A stretch of DNA of 64,000 nt from Azolla pinnata (taxonomy: Eukaryota; Streptophyta; Polypodiopsida; Salviniales; Salviniaceae): positions 62,001 through 126,000 of the forward strand of contig JBBBWG010026978.1 of assembly GCA_037176905.1 (NCBI GenBank), written 5' to 3'. Positions 34,196-46,300 of the stretch are shown piece by piece (the stretch's first letter is position 1; each line of letters opens with the position of its first letter). The notes beneath the pieces were generated by a model. The model was not told where the DNA came from. It ran no database searches and was given only the letters and a program-made list of their open reading frames with translations. Position numbers and translations under genes: made by a program.

Positions 34196-37100
34196 ATGAA
34201 CACCGACGCGAAGCTTGCATGGCTGCGCTCCCAGCTCATCAATATCGTGGGCGATGGCGATGGCGATGGCGGCCGCGCTGCTGCTCATGATTTGCAGATC
34301 CCCCTGCAGCGCAGGAGGATGGTGTACGCGGACCACACCGCGAGCGGGAGGCCCCTGCGCTTCATCGAGGACTTCATGCTGCACAACGTTCTCCCATACT
34401 ACGGTACACGTTCCATGCATCGATCCGCGCATTCGATCCATTCATCCATCGATCCATCGATCCATCCACCATCCATCCATGCATGCATGCATCGAATGAT
34501 CGATCCATCGATCCATGCATCCATCCGTGCATCGATCGATCGATCGATCCCATATGATCTGTTGATGATCCACGATCGATCCCGTTTGGGACTGATCTGA
34601 TGACACGCATCGATCCATTCCTCCATCAACCCATTCATCCATCGACCCATGCATCGATCCATCGATCGATTGCATGATCCGGTGATGATCAATGATCGAT
34701 TCCGTTCGGGACTCATCTGATGACATGCATCGACCCATTCATCCGCCGACCCATGCATTTGATCGATCGATCGATTGCATGATCCGTCAATATTGAGACC
34801 CATTCATCCATCGACCCATGCATGCAATCGAGTCGATCGATTGCATGATCCGTTGATGAGACTCCAATCATCCATCGACCCATGCATCGATCGATCGATC
34901 GCATGATTCTGTAACCGATGCTCGATGATCGATTCACGTGCGACGGCAGCTTGTGATGATGATAATCATTCTGCTGTTGATCTGACGACAATCTTCTGCG
35001 AAACAATGATCAGGGAACACGCACACCGAGGACAGCAACGTGGGCCGCGTCACGAGCCGCATGGTGCAGGAATCGGAGGCGTACGTGCGGCGCGCCATGG
35101 CTGGCTCAGAGCACGAGCATGCGCTCATCTTCTGCGGCTCCGGGGCCACGGGCGCCATCAAACGGCTGCAGGAAGTGATCGGTGTCGCCATCTCCCCGCT
35201 CCTCCGATCCCACGTCCTCCGCAGCCTCAACATGACGGCGACGACGATCCATCATCATCAATCCATGGCGGCGCAGCAACAGCAGCAACATCAGCAGCAG
35301 CAGCATCAGCATCAGCACCAGAGAATTCATGGCTACTGCACATCTACTGATATCGCGCCTGCTCATGATCATGATCATGCTTATCCTGTTGCGCCTTCGG
35401 CGGAATATTCCGGTGTCGGCAGCACCGACGACAATATTGACATGATTCCGCGGCGATGGGTCGTTTTCACCGGCCCCTACGAGCACCACTCCAACCTCCT
35501 CTCGTGGCGCCAAAGCTTGGCCGAGGTATATATCTATAACAGCTGAACCCTAAACCCTAAACCGACATTGATCTTTGTTGGGAAATAATGAGGGAGTGAG
35601 GGAGAGAGAAAGAAAGAGAGATTGCGAAGGTAATATTAAAAGGTAGAGTAAAATGACACAAACAAGACATTAAGTTTTAATGTACGAACCCCTCAAAGAG
35701 AGGAAAAAATTATGGGACATAGTCCATAACTCTTTCACTATCAAAGAAGAAATGATATAACAATGAAAGTCAAAACTTTATTCACAAATGTTATTATAAT
35801 ATAGACAATATAAAGCATAAACATAAAAAACAACTCACAAACTACAAGAGTTGTTGAGAATAGTGATATTTGCGGTGTCGTCTCCTTGCCACAAGATGAG
35901 GAGTAGAAGTGCCCCATTTACACACGCACTCGCTCACACTCACTCACGCTCACACACACACACACATACAAACTATAGTGTGAATACATGTGGCTAGTAT
36001 ACCTCAACAATCTCGTGTATAATTTGGAACAAGATCGATTGGTGCACTAATTATACGCGGATTGATCCACAATATATAATTTGGAGAAGGATATCCGAGT
36101 GTACTGTACTACTAACTGAAATCGATCCGCAATGCAATAATTTGGACAAGATCGTTTGTGTACAACCGGGATCGATCCGCAATATAATTTGGAACGGAAC
36201 AATCGATCTGACCGATCTCGATCATCTACACTAATATAGCTACTTTGATGTACAGGTGGTGGAGATCCCGAGCGATGGAGGCGAGGAGGGGCATCTGGAC
36301 ATGGTGAAGCTGGAGTGGGAGCTACAGAGGCACTCGGCAGCGAGGGACGCGTGGGGGAGGGAGAAGCGGCTACTCGGCTCCTTCTCCGCCTGCAGCAATG
36401 TCACGGGCCTTCTCACCGACACCCGTGCCGTCGCCCGCCTCCTCCACAAATATGGGGCCTATGCTTGCTTCGATTTTGCAGCTGGGTCTGCATCAAACTC
36501 TAAATCATGAAACCCTAATGCCGATTCAACCCTCACGCTTGAACCCTAATTAAACCCGAATCAAACCCTAATGATTGAAATCTAGTCAAAACCCTAACAG
36601 TTTCAACCCTTAGAATCAAATTACCCAAATGGAACTCTTATTGAACCCTAATGAAACCCTTGTTGAACCCTAATATTGCACCCTAATCAAACCCTAATTG
36701 AGCCCTGATTAAACCCTACTAAACCCAAATCAAACCCTTATCAAACCCTATTTGGACCCTAATCAAACCCTTATTGAACCCTAAAATTGCAGCCCAATGA
36801 AACCCTGATTGAGCCCTAATGAACCCCTGATGATTGAACCCTAACGATTGAGCCCTAATGATTGAACCCTACTAATCAACAACTTGATGCGCTTCTTCGC
36901 AGTGCTCCGCACGAAGAAGTTGATATGGGTTCGGCAGATGATGATGATGGCTACTACGATGCGGTGGTGATGAGCCCTCACAAGCTCGTGGGTGGCCCAG
37001 GGACACCCGGGATCCTCCTCATGCGCCGCTCACTCTACGGCCTCGGCCGCACTGCCCCCTCCATGGCTGGTGGTGGCACCGTGTCCTACGTCAATGGCCA

Positions 37101-38930
37101 CAAGGAAGAGGTATGTATGCATATACTTTGGTCTAGATGACAAATTAAGAATAGATGATCTGGCACTTATTATCGTCGAGTGCCCACTGTTGGGAAATGA
37201 GAGAGAGAGAGAGATCGATTCGAAGATTGAGGAGATAAAAGTATAAGGTAAAGTAAAATGACATAAAAAAAGACACATGAAGTTTTTAACATGTAAACCC
37301 CTCAAAGAAAGAAAAAAAAATCACACGACATACTCTAACACTTTTTCACTGTCAAATAAAGAATATTACAAGAATAAAAGTTATAGTGTACTTATAAACC
37401 CTTTAACATAAACAACACAAAACAAGGACATAAAAAAGCAACTCACAAACCACAAATGGTGTTGAGAACGATGATATTTGTGGTATCGTCTCCTTGTCAC
37501 AAGATACTTATAATATCGCCTCCTTGTTATAAGATAATGAATAAAAGTAAAGCTACCTCCTCCAAAAAGAGTCCTCAAGTAAGGTGTGTGAAGAAAAGTG
37601 TTTTTAAGAGTGTGTACCTTACATTTTACAGAGCCCTTATATATACAAAAAGGCTCTTTCTCGTTGTTTCTTTCAAAATAAAAAGAACATTTTACACCCA
37701 AGGTAAAGTTTGGCTTTTGGGTGCCACTTAACTTATATGCCCGTTTCACACACATATACTCACACATAAACTATAGTATAAATACATGTTGTGGCTAAAA
37801 TACCTTAACACCCACTTGGGCCGATCTGACTTAAATCTCTCAACTTCCTCCTCATCGATCACTTCTTATTACGAGCATGAGCGTGATTGATCAAAAGACT
37901 CACATCATCAACTTGATGGTCAATAGTAGTAGTAGTAGTAGTCAATATGGGGGTTGAACCAATTTAGAAAGAGGGAATGAGAATTGAAGGCATTCAATCC
38001 TATGGGCCTCTTGAATCCCGGTCGGCTCTTTCTCAGGACACCTTATACTACTCCGACATCGAAGCGAGGGAGGACGCGGGCACCCCGCCGATCCTCGGCA
38101 AGATCAGATGCGCCCTCGCGTTCTGGGTTCGGGCCTTCATCGGGCCCGACGTGATCGGGGGCATCGAGTCGTCGTACCTCGCCAAGGCCACCTCGCGGCT
38201 CTCGAGCCACCGCTCGATCCGGATTCTGGGCCAATCCAGCGCTGATGGGCCCAAGCTACTCGTGCAGAACCGAGCGTCGATACTGTCGTTCCTCGTGCTC
38301 CACCCTCGCAGACCTCCTGCATCTGCACCCGCTTTGCATGGCCGCTTTGTCGTTCGGCTTCTCAGCGATCTGTTCGGGGTCCAAGCCCGCGGGGGCTGCG
38401 CCTGCACTGGCCCCTATGGTCACTTCTTGCTTAACATCGACATCGAGACATCGTTGGCCATCCGCAACCAGATCCAGAAGGTTTTGTTTTTTTGTTTTTT
38501 CCCCCTTGCTCTTTCTCTTCTCTGTAGGCAGGCTCTATTCTCGCCTTTGCGAAGCTCTGTTGGGCTGGGGGGAAACAACCCCTGCAGGCACTAACTAATC
38601 GCGCGTAATTCCCTTCTGATCGTCCCCGTGCTGCTTCTGAACCAGGGATACGAAGGCGCGAAGCCCGGCTGGACTCGCGTCAGCTTCGCGTACTACATGT
38701 CGGAAGAGGAGGTGGAGTTGGTGATCTCGTCCATCGAGTGGGTTGCCAACTACGGCTACCTGCTGCTGCCCATCTACATCTTCGACCCCAGGACTGGTAA
38801 CTGGACATTGAAGAAGCAGCTCGACAACCCCATCTTCCGCGATCTCACCGATGGGAACCTGAATAGCTCCAAGTTCTTGCAGGCCCTGATCCAGCTCAAC
38901 GATTCTGCAACTTGCCGCATGCACAGCTGA
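34196..38930 (+). CDS. Class V aminotransferase / cysteine desulfurase-like PLP enzyme
   Basis: Six phase-consistent exons: 34196-34403, 35014-35525, 36256-36485, 36903-37110, 38037-38480, 38646-38930 (628 aa). The frame is open further upstream to ATG 33701, which would add 165 low-complexity residues (His, Ser, Pro runs); ATG 34196 (MNTDAKLAWLRSQLI) fits the length of bacterial relatives better. Conserved words: YADHTASGRPLRFIEDF, NTHTEDSNVGRVTSRM, IFCGSGATGAIKRLQEVIG, VVFTGPYEHHSNLLSWR, GSFSACSNVTGLLTDT, the PLP lysine in MSPHKLVGGPGTPG (Lys about 344), GGGTVSYVNG, DAGTPPILGKIR, LLSDLFGVQARGGCACTGPY and KPGWTRVSFAYYMS. Class V enzymes form an internal aldimine on this Lys and include desulfurases and aminotransferases; the substrate of this long subgroup is unknown to me. 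An inserted His/Gln-rich stretch (about residues 146-200) reflects a CAG microsatellite. Introns 2 and 4 each hold a solo LTR; intron 1 is ATCC/GATC repeat. Confidence 0.88.
34412..34915. repeat. ATCC/GATC tetranucleotide array with a longer unit, in intron 1
   Basis: Intron 1 of the aminotransferase gene consists largely of CATCCATCGATCC repeats, organised in about four units of about 90-130 bp that each include a GATTGCATGATCCG(T/G)TGATGA-like block and an ACCCATTCATCC block. Confidence 0.9.
35541..35564. repeat. Telomere-like tract CCCTAAACCCTAAACC
   Basis: Two to three perfect plant telomere heptamers lie at the start of intron 2, 12 bp upstream of the solo LTR. Confidence 0.8.
35576..36009. 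mobile_element. Solo LTR, copy 1, in intron 2 (LTR-retrotransposon fossil)
   Basis: The element begins TGTTGGGAAAT and ends CCTCAACA, so it has TG...CA termini extended to a TGTTG/CAACA inverted pair. It is flanked by the near-identical 5-bp words ATCTT and ATCTC, which fit a target-site duplication. It is collinear with 37188-37810 but shorter and clearly diverged. No internal domain is present, so it is a solo LTR left by recombination, of Copia-like appearance. Age: old, judging from divergence between the two copies and the imperfect duplication. Confidence 0.75.
36525..36878. repeat. Degenerate AACCCTAAT-type repeat filling intron 3
   Basis: About 25 irregular copies of AAACCCTAATNNNN (with CTAATGATTGAACC and CTAATCAAACC variants) make up almost the whole intron between exons 3 and 4 of the aminotransferase gene. 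It resembles decayed telomere-type repeat with an added ATGATTG or ATCA spacer. Confidence 0.88.
37188..37810 (-). mobile_element. Solo LTR, copy 2, in intron 4 (LTR-retrotransposon fossil)
   Basis: The element begins TGTTGGGAAATGAG, ends ACCTTAACA and is flanked by a perfect 5-bp target-site duplication CCCAC (37183-37187 and 37811-37815). Read on the minus strand it has a TATATATAAGG promoter-like box at about 37636-37646, so minus orientation is suggested. It is the longer relative of 35576-36009. Only the LTR remains. Age: moderate; the flanking duplication is still intact. Confidence 0.82.
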
Positions 38931-39760
38931 AGCAGCCTGACGAACGCTGTGAAGAGCGTAGCTTGTGGTCGTGGCCACATTTCGACCTGGTCCCTTCCCC
39001 TGGGCCACGATCCAACTTTCGCCGATCAGCTCGGGCACAGTTCGTCAGCATTAATTGTCCATAAATGCGCAACGTCTCGTTGCCACAATACTGATCTTAC
39101 GCCTTCCGAATCGGACAAAAACAGTTCTCGATTCCGAAACAGACATATCGACAATCGGACAATGATTATGAGGAAGCTTGTTTGTCGCGCATTTGCCGAC
39201 GAATCGATGATGAGATTTTGGCTGTCTCTTCTGGTGAGGAAGGACAACTTGAGCCCAAATAGTGCGAATCTCCTTAAGCTGTTGGAAATACGTCTTGACT
39301 TTTAGCTGCTTCTCGTATTGTATGCATCTCTTAATGATTTCAAGCAACATTTGGAAGTGTGTTGTAGATCGACTTTGTTATAAAGGTATAGGTGTTGATA
39401 TGGAGACGCAAGTTGACAAGAAAGTGCAAACGGCATTTATCCTAATAATCGACATGCGCATTGGATCGATTTCCTTCGGATATAATTATTGCTACGTGGC
39501 TCGCATGCATGGTTCTGATGGCTTATCGCCGTCTTATTATTTATCGGATAAGATAACGTCTCGCTCAACGGATAAGACCTCTTAGCTTACATATCAATAT
39601 ATAGTTGGCATGGGTTCAAGTACTCGCGTAACAAATCGTCGCCGCCCATGCTCTGATTACTTACGCTAGGCAGCGTTCGATCGGTTCGATCCGAGGTCGA
39701 GGTGGCCGACGATCAGACCAAAATAATCACACGATTCCAACTCAATCGGAAGGCATGCGG
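38931..39760. other. Intergenic region, aminotransferase 3' flank
   Basis: No recognisable coding sequence; contains the expected 3' UTR. Open frames are short and lack family resemblance. Confidence 0.5.
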
Positions 39761-39761
39761 A

Positions 39762-40055
39762 CATGGTTAGGGGGGTCTCAAATCAAGCCAAAGCTCGATG
39801 GTTAGGGTTTCTAAATCAGGCCAAAGCTCGACGGTTAGGTCCTTAATCATACCAGAGCTTGATGGTCAGGGCATTAAATCAGGGCAATGCTCGATGGCTA
39901 GGGTTTTGATCTTGCCAAAAGCTCGACAGTTAGGGTTTCCAATCAGGCCGATGCTCGACGGTTAGGGTTTCCAATCGGTCCAAAGCTCGATGATTAGGGC
40001 TCTAATCAGGCCAAAGCTTGATGGTTAGGGATCTAATCAGGCCATAGCTTGATTG
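39762..40055. repeat. Minisatellite, unit about 32 bp, with TTAGGG words, upstream of RPOT
   Basis: Nine diverged units of the form GGTTAGGGTTTCNAATCAGG followed by CCAAAGCTCGAT. Each carries a TTAGGG-like word plus a constant AAAGCTCGA(T/C) half. It ends about 330 bp before the RPOT start codon. Confidence 0.92.
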
Positions 40056-40381
40056 TGGACATGTGATTAGGCCTTGCTTTACTATTAATTACTTAATTGA
40101 TTTTGTAAAATCCAAAGTGGTTGTGGTGGGATTCGAACCCCGGTCTCAAACGCAAAACAGAAGGGCTTTTGATCGAAGGGTTTTGGCCTTCGTCTTCTTC
40201 CTTCCTTCCTTCCTCCCGACAGAGCGATCGATCGAGCAACAGACACAGACCGACACGGATCGATGATCTCTCCGTCCCCCGCCATGGAGCTCCCGGCTTG
40301 CCCTTAACGCCTCTCTCCTTCTTCTGTTCGTCTTCTTCCCCAGCCTCTGCTCCGCTGTCTCCGTCCCTGGGCCTTCAAGGC

Positions 40382-43300
40382 ATGTGGAGAATCACCAAGA
40401 CCTACTGCGCTCGGATTCCTCGCCTCCTTTGTTGCTCGCCATCGAACCACGACCCTCTCAGGAAGGCCTTTGGAATTCCAGGTGCTCGTTTCTTCCTCCT
40501 CCTTTCCCCAATTCGAAGCTCCCCCCCCCCCTCACGCAGTCCCTTCTAATTCCAGGTTCACGTGCAAAATCTGGGTTTTTGCTGCTTGGCTAGGCTTTTT
40601 TTTAGCTTCTGCCAAGCGAACCCAGTTGTGTGTGCGCGTGCGCGTGCGTTTTAAATACCAATTTTGTACCCTGTTCAGGTTGCTTCCCAGAGTTGCGACC
40701 GGATTCGTTTTCAGCTTCTGATTCTGAGTCTGCTACGCAATGGAGGTGCGCTTCCTATGCTAATTTCCATCGTTGTTTTGGGGGGTGGAGGGTAATTTTT
40801 AGGGTTTTGATTGGTCGCAAAAGAAGGTATATAATGTGGATATCTATGGTCGCTCAAAGCAATGATCTTGGAGAGATTTACATAATGAACCAGCTAGCAT
40901 AATCAATGTGCTTCCTCAAAATCCCTCTATTGTTTTACAAATAATGTGCAAAGAGATATGAAGAATGGATCCATGAAGAATGAAGGGTAGATAGAGGAAC
41001 AGTTCCACTTAGGCAGATAGTATGGCGCAGTCATTTGGATAGCATTGGTTCCATTCACAAAGTTTTGCCTATAATTGCTGAAAAATTCTGAATTTGGCAG
41101 ATCATGGATGCATCTCCATCAGTACTGTCCACATCAAGTTTTTGCCAGTAGGAAGGACTTCGTGAGGAAGCTTCACACCGAGGCTCTCTCCATCGCTTTC
41201 GACCGGGGCCAGGCACAAGAAGCGGCCCTTTTAAGTTTAAGGTTCAGGGAGGAGCTCTCTTCCTCCTCATCTCCGCTAATAACCGATGTCCATGGGACCT
41301 TGAACACAGTGTTATGGGGTATACCCATGATTGCAAATCAGATAAGCTCAAAGACTCCCGAAATACCAAGCGTCGAGGATTCTCTTCTTAAAGTCTTAAG
41401 GTCAGAAAATGTGCCTGCTGAACCTTTATTATTTGAACTTACTGAGTTCTGGGGAAGCGACTTCAATTTTATCACATCGGCTCCCTTCACAAATCAGCTA
41501 GTGGAGGTTACTGCCGAAGAACAGGTGGTCGACGAATGCCTGGAGATGGCCAATAAAGAACAAAGCCCAAGTCGTGATTTGATAACAGGCACTTTCACTA
41601 CCAAGGCTTCGGATAAAGAAACATCAAGGGGAAATCACCTTAAGTTAATGCGACGGCAAATGAAGATAGAGTCGGAAGCTTGGCAACGAGCCATACAAGA
41701 GTACAAGGACACTCTTGAAGATATGTGCAAACATCAGCTTGCTCCAAATCTACCTTTTATGAAATCGATGTTTCTGAGTTGGTTTGAGCCTCTCGTGGAT
41801 GCCATAACTGCTGAACAAGAGGCATACCAGAAGGGAGAATATAGGATGAACAGGAGCTCGTATGGTCCATATCTTGCCCTGCTCCCAGCTGATAAGTTGG
41901 CAGTCATCACTATGCACAAGACAGTAGCCAAATTGCTGACTGAGGATGCCAATGTTGGATTAAGGGTGATTGTACCCGTATTGAGCATCGGTGAAGCTGT
42001 GGAGCAAGAAGTAAGCCTTTGTTGTACTTTTTATGCCATATCTGAGTCCATAACTGGTGTGCCTTTTGAACAATAGCACATGCTTTTTATACTATTGATA
42101 TCGTTTTTGTATTGTGCAAATTGAGCAAATATCTGTAATTAATGAATTCCATCGATATGATGCCGGCGGAAAACCCTACTCCGGAATTTTCCGGAATGTG
42201 TTTGATTTGATATTTTACATTTCAACATCTTAGGATATTATGCCGGCCATGCAAAAATTTTCAGCTAACTGAGATCTCCTCCGTTTTCACAAACCTTTCT
42301 TGGAAAACTCGTAAATGAATATGTCAGCTTCATGTGGCCTTGTCCTGCTTCGTTTGGACAATTCCATTTCATAATTAACTCATTGGGTTGTATAGCCGGC
42401 ATCTAATGATTGGTTTAGATGCTTACGATATATTGCAGACTAGCTAATCAGATCAATAATGTATTCTCTAAGGTATAGTTAACCTTTATAAATACCTTGT
42501 CCAAATGACATGATAGATATTAATACGCTGAGTCTACTCCATGCAAAATTTTCTTCTGGGTGCGTTTCTGGCAGCCTGAATGGAAGTGTTTTTGTGGCCA
42601 TTGTGTTGTTCATTGATAATAATTTTGAAGAGTCACAGTCATTATGTCATTTTCAGGTCAGATTGCAGCAGGTGCTCAAGCAGAGGTCTCGCAAGAAAGG
42701 CAAGCAGGAGGCAGCTGTGGAGGAGGAGGCATCCAAAGATGAGATAGCAAAACACAGGGCCTTGCAAAAGCAAGTACAGAAATTTATCAAACAAAAGAAG
42801 TTAAGAGTATTGATGAAGAAGGTTAGGGAGGCAGACAGCTCAGAGCCGTGGAGCCGCATTATCCAAGCTCATGTGAGTGCTTCAGTTCATTGTTCTGGTA
42901 AATTTATATCGATCCACACCTCTCTGATTTTTTCCTCTTGGATTTAGGTAGGATGCAGGCTGTTAGAGCTTCTCATCGAGACAGCTTATATTCAAGATCC
43001 AGGAGATAGTCCATCAGAAGGGACTGTTGAAGTCAGACCAGCTTTCCGACATGCTGTCAGAATGGTCGCTGGAAAAGAAGGGTAATACTTTAGGGAGTGA
43101 TTATTGATGTCCTGAATTAAGTTTTAACTTTTGGTTATGAATGCAGGGGACATAAAGCAGTGTGCAGTAAGAAGTACGGTGTTATAGAATGTGATCCTTT
43201 TATATCCAAAGGCATTCACAAAATGGTATGACATCTTCTGCTTTTGCTTAAATATTTCCTGGTTCATACTTGCAATCTGAAGTCTCATATGCATATCTTT

Positions 43301-46300
43301 TTAGGCTCGTGGGGTAGTGACGCCGTATATGCCAATGCTCGTGAAGCCGCTACCTTGGAAAGGGCACGGACTTCCCTTCCCCCTCTTGTTTTTTCTATGT
43401 GTTTTCTGTCAATTGTGAAGCTTCTAACATTTAGATGTTATATTTGTGTTCTGTAGGTATAGAGAAGGTGGTCATCTGGTGTTGCCTTCATGTATTATGC
43501 GGACTCATGGAGCCAAAGAACTTGGCGATACTTTAAAAACGACTCCTAAGCGACAATTACAGCCTGTGTTTGAAGTAAGTCTCTATCTCCCTCTTTTGTA
43601 ATGGGCTTCATGGAATAGGAAAGATGTAAAGATGAGTTGTGTATATGGAAATTCTATGCATGCAACACAAATCAAACACCAATTCAACATTTTCCACCAT
43701 CCCATCAACATTTTGTGTAACAAGTTCTCATGGCTCCAGGGTGACTTTCCTATGATGCTCCATAATATTGAGAATCTCCAAACGTTTTACCAAGAGATAG
43801 TACGTTTTATCAAGAGAAAAGATGCGGGAACCAAGCCATCAGAGTGCAGAATATTGGAAAAACATTGAAAGGCCGTTAGTACGTGGATATCCTGCATTAT
43901 ATGGAGTAAAACGTGAATACCACCTCATATAATTAGAATCATTGCCAATGGTCTCGGAAGTTCTTTTCAACATGCAATTTACAAAGACTGAAGCTGGGAA
44001 TCACCTAGCCCATGATTTTCTCCTGTTCATTATTTAAATGCAGAGGAAATTGAAACCAATGGCTAGTATTCACAATTGAAAGACTGGATCCAAGTACATG
44101 TGGTTGATAATGAATTCCTAGTTAGCCTTCACTGCCCACAACTGGATGCGGCCAACATCAGAGATAAACATTCAGCATGTCCACCATTTTGGTACAACTC
44201 TCACTATCTGTTTTGCTGTGTAACAGAGACAGAAATAAGTAGTAAGCACGGATACAATATATCAGCTCAGTGGCCAGGAATCAATCCCGCTTATTGAGTA
44301 TCTCAGTAATGGTTATGTTTGCAATCATTTAATTACTGGAAGCCAGAAAGATCTTTGCTTTACTATTCGATTGAGGAGTTTATATTAATATTTGGGAAGT
44401 TCGATAGTTTCATAGGCCATATGGCCTCGTCAAGAAGTTCAATAAACCTTTCCTTTTCTCTATTGCTATTCTCTGGTTGGAAGATTCATACATTGTAATG
44501 ACAGTTTGTAGATTACTCATGCATTGTCCCATGACCAAGTTTAGCGTCTTCTTAATCTAAGTAAGGTATGGTCTCTGTTTGTATGTCATTTATTTGTATT
44601 TTTGTGTTTCAGACTTTCGACATACTTGTAATGTCAGTTGCATTGTCCCTTGATGAAAGTTTAATTTCTTATCGGTCTTAGTATGGTTCATGATCTGTTC
44701 GTATGTCATTAATTTGTACTTTCCTGAAATGTTTCAGGCCTTGGACATACTTGGATCTACAAAATGGAGAATCAATGCTAAAGTGCTGGATGTTGTAGAA
44801 AGGATTTGGGAAAGCGGTGGTCGTCTTGCAGATATGGTTGACCGTGACGATGTAAACAGCTCCTGTAAATTTCTGTGACATTAGTAGATAAATGCAATGA
44901 TGTTTCATGGCAAATGTGTAATCTCATGTTTTGTCGTGGTTTCTTTGTGCATTCAATCTATTTGTTTTTTTTTTATCTTTTTGTTATATTGGTTTAGTTT
45001 TTTATCTGTATCTCTACAATACAGCACCACAGTTGAGCATGTCAATCCAATCATTCCCTAGACAAATTCCTTTCCCAATCTCCAATTTGCACACTCAACA
45101 GAAACACTCATTGGTAAAATGCATGACCATCAAAAGACTACTTAATTCTACAATTGCTATACAAAAAAATGTGTTTTGTCTGCTTGAATAGGGCATATTT
45201 AATCCCCAAGGATGGTAATAAAACTTATCTGTTTACCTCATTAATACATTTTGTTGCTATTCAGCCTTGGCCAAAGGTACGTGTGTTGCTATGGGTGAAC
45301 TTTCTTACTGGCGAATGATCTGAATTATCTGAATATGTCCCAATCTTAATCGTTCCTCAGCTTAAATATGGCTTTCCGGTCACTCTAAATCTTTAACAGT
45401 GTACATATTAAGACCTGTACATATTAAGACCTGGTAAACTGTAGCCGATAGAAATTGGAGAATCTGATATCTTTTTGGATGATAGGTGCCAGAGCCAGAG
45501 AAACCCGAAACAGAAGATTCTGAGGTTCTCAGGAAATGGAGGTGGGAAAAAGCTAAAGTAAGGCGAACCAATCGAGAGCTGCATTCACAGCGCTGTGACA
45601 CTGAGTTGAAACTTTCTGTAAGTCCTGTGTCTCCAGTCTCATTGTGCGCAGCGTTGTTAATGTTGGGAAAGTCTGTGATATATAGATTCAACTCATACTG
45701 ATGTCTACTAATGGCAGAAATTGGTCTCAGATATGAATCATGATTACGAATATTACTGAAAATATTTACAATTATCATTTGCTGGCAGAACCATTTATTG
45801 CAATGTTTGCTGAAAATATAGATGGTCACTATCAGGTAGCACGACAGATGAAGAATGAGGAATGTTTCTACTACCCACACAATATTGATTTTCGTGGTCG
45901 TGCATATCCAATGCATCCCCACCTGAACCACCTTGGCTCTGACATGTGTCGCGGGCTGCTAGAGTTTGCAGAGGGACGTCCTTTAGGAAAGGCAGGATTC
46001 CACTGGCTGAAGATCCATTTGGCAAACGTGTATGGAAATGGAGTAGATAAGCTCTCCTTTGATGGCCGACTTGCTTTTGTGGAGGAAAACATCGACAATA
46101 TTCTTGATTCAGCTAGCCAGCCTTTAGAGGGCAGGAGATGGTGGCTTGCAGCGGAAGATCCTTTCCAATGTCTTGCTACATGTATGGAAATATCTAGTGC
46201 ATTATCAGCAAAGAATCCTGAGAATTATTGCTCAAATTTACCAATTCATCAGGTAAGCATGTTTTGGGTTTTCTTTGCTTATATTGTTTATCTTTTTATA

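Noticed and set aside
40085-40190. Possible tRNA or tRNA-derived SINE on the minus strand (GGTTCGAATCCC box B-like word at about 40127-40138)
   Set aside because: Only the T-loop-like word is present; the T-stem pairs poorly, no matching acceptor stem or box A was found, and no A-tail follows.
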